Positions 57,425 to 64,000 of a DNA stretch of 64,000 nt are shown here, in pieces. How positions within the stretch are numbered: position 1 is the first letter of the stretch; the number at the start of each line of letters is the position of its first letter. Source of the stretch: Euptelea pleiosperma (taxonomy: Eukaryota; Streptophyta; Magnoliopsida; Ranunculales; Eupteleaceae); NCBI GenBank assembly GCA_035048495.1, contig CM068546.1, positions 9,970,435-10,034,434 of the forward strand, written 5' to 3'. The notes under the pieces were generated by a model. That model saw nothing but the letters and a program-made list of their open reading frames with translations, was not told the origin of the DNA and did no database searches. The position numbers were made by a program, and so were the translations under genes.

Positions 57425-57570
57425 TTTACCTTTGACAGTAAAGAGCAAAGTGAGGATGCCATTGCCGGTATCACATCAACTACTAAACCAACAACATCCT
57501 TCACATTTTGGATATCTACCAATTGAAACTTGAAAGTTCTATAAAACCCCACGTTACCAATGTGCTGAAA
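57425..57570 (-). other. Unidentified captured exon-like frame
   Basis: Between an acceptor (TTTCAG) and a donor (AAAG|GTAAAC) the minus strand encodes HIGNVGFYRTFKFQLVDIQN and DVVGLVVDVIPAMASSLCSL without a stop. It is clearly exon-like, but no family is recognised. Confidence 0.45.
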
Positions 57571-58799
57571 TCCTTTGATGCCAATGCTTACACTTCAGCG
57601 CTATTTATCTTGATAGAAGCGTGGGAATGTAATCGGATTGCACGTAGAAGAGGCAATGCTTACACTTCAACCCTGTGTATCATGAGAGCAAGGTGTAGTA
57701 TGTCAACCGCATGAATAGAAAAGGCTCTTCCAGAGCCAAAAGACTTGCAGGTTGAAGAGGCAAAAGAATAGACTTCTCGTGAACTGTCCATTTACCCAAA
57801 AAACAATGATGCAATTAATTGTTAAAAGCTTTACCACAAAAAGCAAAAACATTAACAGATAAGTTGGGAGGGAGAGAAGCATATAAATAAATATACACAT
57901 ACGTACCTTGAAATGAGAATAGGTGGAATGAAAATGAGCTATTCAACAGTGCGTAGAGGAAATTAACCTCGATCACTTGGAGCCCTTATCTGCTGAACCA
58001 TTAAAGGCAGAACAGCCAACAAGGTTGCATTGAAGCTGAAACCTTAATTAGGAGAAATCTTAGGTCTGCACATAGAGGAACCTGTTATAGATCCTGACGC
58101 GGCTCATGTCTGTTATGCCACACTTAAGCTCAATCCAATAGTCAGGGTAACTATTTTATGAAAAAGGGAAAACTGGCAGAACCTGGTTGGCCAATTATTT
58201 TTATCTTTCTCAAAGGGAAAGAACAATGAGCAAATCTACATGCACTTCTCCCTCATTTCTCTATTCCTGTTATAGTAAAAACACTTGTGTTTCCCCTGAA
58301 ACATTGCATGTGTGCCTTGTATGCAATCATATAATATATATTCTCTTATGTTCAATATTACAGTCATGTTGTGTTAAGAACATTGCCAAAATGAATCGAT
58401 TCCCTAATCAAACACCTAAATCAAAATCAAGGAAGGATTAAATCAAGATAAATCGAAAGGAGTAAAAAATAAGAACTAAATTTTGAATCATTAACAATAA
58501 AAAATTAAGGCAAACCACATTCCAGAATCAATTTTTGATGAAAAAACACTAAAAATCAAATTTTGTGGGGTAAAAATTTTAATCGACTCGACCAATCAAG
58601 TCCTACTGCAAGATTTACCTAAAGGGTATCAAAATTTCAAATCTGAATTAGATATCACAAATCCTACCTTTAAAAGAGAGCATCTTTAATTCAAAAATTA
58701 AAATAAAAACTTGATTAGAACCTGGGATCTAAACATATGCTCACATCAGGAGCAGCACTGCAGCCTTGCTTAAAACCACATATAGAGCACAACAAAATC

Positions 58800-58885
58800 C
58801 AAAGGTTTGAAACCACTAATCACACTGATGTTTGGTTTATAGGTCCACCTACGGATTGCCCAAACATCCATACGGTTAGCGTGGA
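58800..58885. repeat. F1 foldback MITE arm
   Basis: GTTTATAGGTCCACCTACGG and CCCAAACATCCATACGGTT match one arm of F1. Confidence 0.5.
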
Positions 58886-58941
58886 GGAAAAAGATGAGGG
58901 AGGTGGATAAGGGGTTAGGGTTTAGGGGAGAGAAAACTCAC

Positions 58942-59225
58942 CTTTGGGGAGCAGCATTGGCAGATGGATACTAGTAGTGGGACAGCAGCAACGGCAAGGG
59001 TAAGAGCACTAACGGGAGCAATGGCACCAATACCAACGGAGAGGGAGAGAGAGAGCTCGCAGTATGGTTTTTTAAAGAAAAAATCGTATGGGGTGATGAA
59101 AGCCGCAGCAACGACCATTGGGAGCGACGACAGCCTGTACTAGAAGAAGATTACCGGAGACGGTGAAGACAAGAGTGGAAGAGATTTTGAGGGAAAGAGA
59201 CCAAAGAGAGAGAAGGGTTTTTAGC
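58942..59225 (-). other. Leader exon of the 5.8-kb CACTA
   Basis: The minus strand runs from a CT-rich leader (CTTCTCTCTCTTTGG) through a 67-codon open frame to CCCCAAAG|GTGAGT (donor near 58941). It matches the design of the other CACTA leader exons, so transcription should run from the right end through the captured fragments. Confidence 0.55.
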
Positions 59226-59555
59226 TTTAGGTTTTGAGGTGTAAGGCGTGCGGGGTTAACATTATAGGCTTCGAACTCGGTTGCTTACAAATCAAAATAG
59301 GAACTTTATATTTCAGTTTATAAATAACCGAGAAAGTGTCCATAACGGTTTTAATTGAAAACGATAGAGAAAGGTTTACTTTCCTTCTCTGTTTCTGTAA
59401 GAACCGAAATATAAATTTTTCTCGAAATTTTCTATTACTGTTAGTCATTAAAGCGAGATAGAAGGTCTAGCCCCAAGCTTTTAATCTCAATTTTCTATTA
59501 ACCGGGATATTTCTAATTTTTATAAGCGAGATCTTTTTGACTTTTTGTAGTAGTG
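59226..59555. repeat. Right subterminal repeats of the 5.8-kb CACTA
   Basis: Units of the type CGGTT...AACCG/TTAACCGGGAT near 59270-59530 lead to the terminus TTTTTGTAGTAGTG at 59555. Confidence 0.75.
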
Positions 59556-59690
59556 GTTATAGGTTGAAGCATTTGTTGGTTTTAAGTTAAGTCAAATTTA
59601 CGTCTGGTTTGGAATTTGTAGCCAGTTAGACATTTCAAAGTTTTTAAGTTTAACTTTAATTTTTCATTTCGTTCACATTGAATCTTAACA
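59556..59690. repeat. 179-bp tandem repeat array, final degraded unit
   Basis: TTATAGGTTGAAGCATTTG and GTTTTAAGTTAAGTCAAATTTA continue the unit cut at 53749, then decay. Confidence 0.8.
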
Positions 59691-60111
59691 TTTTATATTT
59701 TGTTGTGTGTACTCTATAACTAAAGTCTATAAATTGTTCATGGGAGTGTGGTTGTTGATCTGCCATCCATGAGATGGGTGGCTGACCCATTAGTCTTTTG
59801 GCCGTCCATCCAACACAACCGTTTGATTTGGGTTGGACGATTTGAAAGATCTAAGCTGTGAAAGAGAGGAAACAGTTTTAGGAGAGTCGTGATGAGAGTA
59901 GGAGAAGATAATAATGAACTCATATTTAATAAAAATATTAGAATTTCAAACTCTGCAACTAAGAGTTCGAAGCAAACAAAGACGTATACGGATCTACGTG
60001 ACCAGCAAGTTTACAGATCTGCTCATATTTTGATAACTTTGAGAAATGAAGTACAAACTAGACGTCTCAATTGATTTTCTTTCCAATTTGCGAACCAACA
60101 ATACATATATA

Positions 60112-61506
60112 CTACAAAAAATCTTCAACGAACTCTTGAAGATTTCTCTCCGAAGAACCACCCTCTTTCACAGCCTCCCTTGCCAAGTCCTTCCATTTCT
60201 TAGCGTTCCTTCTCATCTCTTCCCCTCTCTCATCTCCTCCCATCACCATTTCCAAGCACCTTTCAAGCTCCTTACTTTCTAGTATCTTCTCTTCTTCATT
60301 CACTTTAACCCTCAACCCTGTCTTCCAAACATTTTCGATCAGCTTAGCATTCGTCCCTTGGTCCGTCCATTGTGGAAACGCCACCACTGGGACTCCTCCC
60401 GCCAGACTCTCCAATGTCGAATTCCACCCACAATGGGTCACAAAGCATCCCAATGAAGGATGAGACAGCACCTCCACCTGCGAACACCACGGTACTATCA
60501 TTCCCTTCTGATTTCCTCTTTCAATGTTTCTCAATATCGTATCTTCTCCTTCTTGTGTTCCGTTCTCGTGTGGTCGGATGACCCACAAAAACGGCCGCCG
60601 GCTTTCGACCAACCCACGTGCAATTTCCTCCTCTTGTCGCTTCCCTAACTCACAGATGCTTCCAAACGATACGTAGACCACTGACGATTCTGCATTAGAG
60701 TTCAGCCATTCCATATAGTCCTGGGAACCATGGGATAGATCCCCTCCAAAGGAAGTATCTGATGGGTCCTTTCCATCCAGGAAAGCTGACGGAATCAACG
60801 GTCCGATTCCAATCAAGTTGAACTTATCGACGGCTCTCAACTCTCTATGTTCTAAGGCATCAAACGTATTTACGAGGACTGGGTGCATGGTTTCTTTCTC
60901 CAAGTTCTGAAACAGTTCTTGGAATGTTGAGAGGATGAAGGCGTAAGTGTTTGTGTTTGAAGGAATGAAAAAGGAGGGAAGATCTCGGCTGGTGAGCAGT
61001 GGCAGACCCGGTAATTCTATTGAATATGAGGGTTCATTGATATTGCTATTGATGACGTCCCCATAGCCGTTGAAATAGTAGTAGTAGATGTCGAAGACGG
61101 TGGCTGGCTGAATCCAGAGAAGAGAGGAGGGGATGTTCAGGTTACGCGCCACCTCAGCAACCCATGGGAGTAGGAGGGTGTAGATTACGCAGGTTACGGG
61201 ACGGCGTTCGTTAGCGAAGGCCTCGGCGAGGTCGATGAGGCTCTGTGAACCACGGCGCTTGAACTCGGACATGAAGTGGATTGAGTCGTCAGTGGGCTTG
61301 AGGCCGTCGTCATAGCCATCTGAGAAGGATACGTAGGATAAGCCATTGGGGGTGGAGGATTTTAACATGCGCCTGTGGGCAGAGATGCTAGTGGCGAACG
61401 TAACTTGCGCACCAGTGCGTATGAGGCGTTTGGCGAACTGGAGGGCAGGGTTGATGTGGCCTTGAGCGGGGAAGGTAAATAGAAGGAAGTGAGGGGTATT
61501 CACCAT
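60112..61506 (-). CDS. UDP-glycosyltransferase, UGT75 family (probable glucosyltransferase)
   Basis: An intact, intronless frame of 464 codons. I chose the ATG at 61506 (MVNTPHFLLFTFPAQGHINP) because UGT75 proteins begin this way; an in-frame ATG 69 bases upstream gives an atypical extension. His17 in PAQGH is the expected catalytic base. The PSPG box spans about residues 340-383, from WCSQVEVL through HCGWNSTLESL to FPQWTDQ; its final Gln favours UDP-glucose. YTLLLPWVAEVARNLNIPS is a UGT75-type acceptor-side segment. Members glucosylate carboxyl or hydroxyl groups of apocarotenoids, hormones or phenolics; the acceptor here is unknown. It is cytosolic, with no signal peptide. Its upstream region is duplicated and MITE-laden. 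Confidence 0.93.
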   Translation of the reverse strand: MVNTPHFLLFTFPAQGHINPALQFAKRLIRTGAQVTFATSISAHRRMLKSSTPNGLSYVSFSDGYDDGLKPTDDSIHFMSEFKRRGSQSLIDLAEAFANERRPVTCVIYTLLLPWVAEVARNLNIPSSLLWIQPATVFDIYYYYFNGYGDVINSNINEPSYSIELPGLPLLTSRDLPSFFIPSNTNTYAFILSTFQELFQNLEKETMHPVLVNTFDALEHRELRAVDKFNLIGIGPLIPSAFLDGKDPSDTSFGGDLSHGSQDYMEWLNSNAESSVVYVSFGSICELGKRQEEEIARGLVESRRPFLWVIRPHENGTQEGEDTILRNIERGNQKGMIVPWCSQVEVLSHPSLGCFVTHCGWNSTLESLAGGVPVVAFPQWTDQGTNAKLIENVWKTGLRVKVNEEEKILESKELERCLEMVMGGDERGEEMRRNAKKWKDLAREAVKEGGSSERNLQEFVEDFL

Positions 61507-61637
61507 TGCTTCAAAGTGAAGCAAGTTTAGCGTTGGGTTGTGGCTTGCGAGGATTAAGTAAGGATTGGATTGCACAAAGCCGATGACGTTTGTGGTGGCG
61601 AAAAATCTTCATTTATTACCCTTACCTATTTTTATAT
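61507..61637 (-). promoter_or_regulatory. UGT75 5' leader, proximal copy
   Basis: From about 61539 outward this sequence (TTGCGAGGATTAAG..., AAAGCCGATGACGTTTGTGG..., CCCTTACCTATTTTTAT) is repeated at 62228-62372. The proximal copy is interrupted at 61638 by an F2 MITE. Confidence 0.7.
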
Positions 61638-62012
61638 GGGTCAGGATCCGAGGACAACCATTTTTGACAACTATTTTTGACGACCATTTTGGCGGACCCA
61701 CAGAGAAGATGAATCAATGGCTGATTTTTGGTGAGGATGATCTCCTCACCATATAGATCACCCCAACAAAAATCAGCACATTCTGAAATTTCTAACCCCA
61801 TCAAATGTAGTTTCCACGTTAAAAGGTAAAAATAGATGGTCCATAATTCTTCAACTTCCAAACCAGTCTTCGAATATGGGAATGATTTGAATTTTTGTGA
61901 GGATGATGTCCTCACCATAGAGATCATCGTCACCAAAAATCAGCCATTGATTCATCTTCTATGTGGGTCCGCCAAATGGTTGTCACAAATAGTTGGCAAA
62001 AATGGTTGTCCC
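61638..62012. mobile_element. F2 foldback MITE in the UGT75 promoter (proximal)
   Basis: The ends GGGTCAGGATCCGAGGACAAC and GTTGTCCC lie near TTTTTATAT / TTTTATATT flanks. The interior has F2 phrases (GAGGATGATCTCCTCACCATA, CCATTGATTCATCTTCTATG). The distal copy of the promoter lacks it (CCTATTTTTTTTATTTGTC), which is a natural empty site. Confidence 0.82.
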
Positions 62013-62061
62013 TTTTATATTTGTCTTCTTTGTTCTCCATGACTCTATGGGTTTGTTTTAT

Positions 62062-62220
62062 GGGTCAGGGTCAGCGGACACATATGTTCACACACAATTT
62101 CACAGAAAAAAATTGTCGGGCCAATATATAAATTAAAAGTTTTGGAATGGGATGATTTTTGGTGAGGACGGTCTCTATGGTGAGGAGATCACCCACACAA
62201 AAATTCAAATCATTCTGAAA
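62062..62220. repeat. Half F2 MITE at the duplication junction
   Basis: It begins GGGTCAGGGTCAGCGGACAC, preceded by TTGTTTTAT. It is cut at about 62220, where the second copy of the promoter begins. Confidence 0.7.
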
Positions 62221-62372
62221 GCTGAGCCTTTGTTGCTTGCGAGGATTAAATAAGGATTGGATTACAGAAAGCCGATGACATTTCTGGTAGCGAAAAATCT
62301 TAATTTGCCCTTACCTATTTTTTTTATTTGTCTTGTTAATTTGTTATCCATGAGTCTGAGCCTTTGTTTTTT
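62221..62372 (-). repeat. UGT75 5' leader, distal tandem copy
   Basis: TTGCTTGCGAGGATTAAATAAG through 'TCTGAGCCTTTGTTTTTT' copies 61539-61637 plus 62013-62061, without the MITE. The start codon and coding sequence are not included. Confidence 0.8.
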
Positions 62373-62743
62373 GGGTCGATCAGGCTCAGCGGACACATAT
62401 TTTCATACACAAAAATCGTAAATATATAAATTAGAAGTTTTGGAATGGGATGATTTATGGTGAGGATGGTCTCTATGGTGAGGAGATTATCCTCACAAAA
62501 CTTCAAATCATTCTGATATTCGTAGCATGGTTTACAAGTTGAAGAATTATAGACCGTCGCTTTTTTACCATTAACTTGAAACCCACAGATGATGGTGTTA
62601 AAGATTTCCAAATGGGCTGATTTTTTGTGGGAGTAATCTATACGGTGAGGAGATGATCCTCACTAAAAATCAGCCATTGACTTATCTTTCATGTGGGTAC
62701 ACCAAAATTGTGTGTGAAAATATGTGTCCGCTGAGCTTGACCC
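62373..62743. mobile_element. F2 foldback MITE (distal, complete)
   Basis: GGGTCGATCAGGCTCAGCGG and CCGCTGAGCTTGACCC ends, with GGACACATATTTTCA / TGAAAATATGTGTCC pairing. Flanks TTGTTTTTT (62364-62372) and TTGTTTTAT (62744-62752) match in 8 of 9 bases. The right flank equals the left flank of the half MITE at 62062. Confidence 0.82.
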
Positions 62744-62800
62744 TTGTTTTATTTGGCCTTGAAATCATTTTTTGCAAACCAAAATCAACGCAGGAACCTA

Positions 62801-63420
62801 CCAAACTTAAAAGCTCAAAAAAAAAAAAGCAAAACAAAAAATCTGTCATAATGCCTACATAAAGGTTTTGGTGCAGCAATTAATCAAGACCACATGTTGA
62901 GGTGGGGACCAAATGATTTATAACTGATATATTCCAAATTGATGTGACCCCATTACAATATGTGGTCTTGATTGCTCTAACCTAATAACCCTCAACCCTG
63001 TCCCTTTTATAATGCCAAACTTAAAAGCTCAAAAAAAAAAAAAAAAAACAAAAAATCTGTCATAATGCCTACATAAAGGTTTTGGTGCAGCAATTAATCA
63101 AGACCACATGTTGAGGTGGGGACCAAATGATTTATAACTGATATATTCCAAATTGATGTGACCCCATTACAATATGTGGTCTTGATTGCTCTAACCTAAT
63201 AACCCTCAACCCTGTCCCTTTTATAATGCCAAACTCAAAAGCTCAAAAAAAAAAAAAACAAAACAAAAAATCTGTCATAATGCCTACATAAAGGTTTTGG
63301 TGCAGCAATTAATCAAGACCACATGTTGAGGTGGGGACCAAATGATTTATAACTGATATATTCCAAATTGATGTGACCCCATTACAATATGTGGTCTTGA
63401 TTGCTCTAACCTAATAACCT
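62801..63420. repeat. 214-bp tandem repeat, three copies, each with a hairpin
   Basis: CCAAACTTAAAAGCTC starts at 62801 and 63015, and its near-copy at 63229, both steps 214 bp. Copies are almost identical apart from poly-A length. Each has AATCAAGACCACAT facing ATGTGGTCTTGATT about 90 bp apart, so a small MITE-like hairpin has been triplicated with its flank. Confidence 0.93.
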
Positions 63421-63640
63421 ATTCGCTGTAAAATTAATTGCCACATCTAACGTTATCTAGGAAAAACTTGCCCTCCAAGAACCACAATCCACATGAGACA
63501 ACATTTTTCACGTTAGAGTATTTGATAAGAGGTGTATTAATTATAATGGACACCTGGTCAATCATCCTGCCACTAATATTGTATATAAGGTTGACTAACT
63601 CATCGATTTAGAATTTTGATTATGAGAGAATTTTGAATTT
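63421..63640. other. No recognisable feature
   Basis: Short AT-rich spacer following the 214-bp repeats. Nothing was identified on either strand. Confidence 0.4.
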
Positions 63641-63990
63641 TTGGTTTAGAGATAAAACTTTGATGACTCAAGAAAATTCGGTCGATGGCTTGCAAAGAAA
63701 CCGACAAATCTCAGGTTCAAATCCGTCTGACTTATTAGGCGGTGGGCCGCACGTAATCCTATTGAACGGTCTAGAGCGCGCAATAGCAAACGGAAATCCA
63801 CCACTCCTTCAGATCAAAGGTTGAGACATCGATCAATGCTCATCCATCAAGCCATTCAAAAGGAAAAGAGATGTACTCCATCACTAGATACGAAGACATT
63901 TGATCCTTATCAAGGAAATGGTGATGATGCAACTTGGATCCTTGATGAAATGAGTCATTGGTTCAGATTGGCCCAATATTTGGGTCCATG
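63640..63990 (+). pseudogene. Possible LTR-element gag fragment at the window edge
   Basis: TFDPYQGNGDDATWILDEMS and HWFRLAQYLGP resemble the start of a retrotransposon gag core (F-G-DP--A--WL--ME--F). A frame change and stop precede it and the sequence runs off the window. The assignment is weak. Confidence 0.35.
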
Positions 63991-64000
63991 ATGTTAGTTA

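Larger units (their letters stand above)
53750..59555 (-). mobile_element. 5.8-kb non-autonomous CACTA (Pack-CACTA-like)
   Basis: It begins CACTACTACAAAAATC and ends GACTTTTTGTAGTAGTG. GTT flanks both ends (53747-53749, 59556-59558). The flanks join into an uninterrupted 179-bp repeat phrase (GTAGTCAG GTTATAGGTT-like), so the empty site is clear. There is no transposase. A leader exon and captured gene fragments read on the minus strand from the right end. Confidence 0.92.

Noticed and set aside
58915..59118. 67-codon frame as an independent gene
   Set aside because: It lies in the leader exon of the 5.8-kb CACTA and is low-complexity; it is better described as part of that exon.
60372..60648. 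Plus-strand frames within the UGT75 gene
   Set aside because: They are antisense shadows of the PSPG-coding region.
61506..61575. Upstream ATG of the UGT75 frame as the true start
   Set aside because: It adds 23 residues not seen at the start of UGT75 proteins, and the leader from about 61539 outward is duplicated non-coding sequence.

Overview
This is nuclear DNA of a flowering plant. The only intact protein gene is an intronless UDP-glucosyltransferase of UGT75 type (60112-61506, minus strand). Nearly everything else is transposable elements and their debris: Ty1/copia, Ty3/gypsy, L1-type LINEs, several CACTA (En/Spm) elements, hAT- and Mutator-like MITEs, and tandem repeats. The species cannot be named from the sequence. 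No organellar, bacterial or viral genes were seen.

Layout. 1-2740: two LTR-like copies of a dispersed repeat carrying a tRNA-derived module (a third copy is at 9960-12382). 2741-3702: a broken plant-transposon ORF (Transposase_32-like) behind a TATA box and an array of CCAATCGATTGG palindromes. 4898-8340: a gag-only copia element on the minus strand whose LTR holds a second such array. 8480-9260: a decayed copia gag. 12383-14800: MITEs and a 299-bp tandem duplication. 14925-18208: a 5'-truncated LINE that abuts the 3' end of a UGT74-like gene (18206-18502). 18598-23440: hAT MITE, CACTA deletion derivative, foldback elements. 23450-26845: a gypsy chromovirus with both LTRs, gag and protease remnants and a chromodomain, but no RT, RNase H or integrase core; its LTRs carry heat-shock-element-like sites. 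26855-33180: CACTA ends, GTTATAACGG-rich repeats, LINE remnants, hAT MITEs.

33184-59680 is a nest. An outer CACTA end (33184) leads into an array of 179-bp tandem repeats. Two unrelated CACTA elements sit inside that array: an 18-kb element (34592-52641, target-site duplication AAA) with damaged TNP2-like and Ptta-like genes, and a 5.8-kb element without transposase (53750-59555, target-site duplication GTT). Both carry fragments of ordinary plant genes: HMGB, receptor kinase and raffinose synthase/alkaline alpha-galactosidase in the larger; external NAD(P)H dehydrogenase and GH1 beta-glucosidase in the smaller. In each case the fragments lie in the sense of the element's own transcription. 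They are Pack-CACTA-like gene captures.

61507-63430, upstream of the UGT75 gene, is a rebuilt promoter: the 5' leader is tandemly duplicated, one copy holds a MITE and the other shows the empty site, and a 214-bp hairpin-bearing repeat follows in three copies.

The most unusual signals are (i) the two palindrome arrays with spacing near 20 bp or 40 bp, each upstream of a TATA box of a different element; (ii) the nested 179-bp array with two gene-capturing CACTA elements; and (iii) the heat-shock-element-like sites in the gypsy LTRs.
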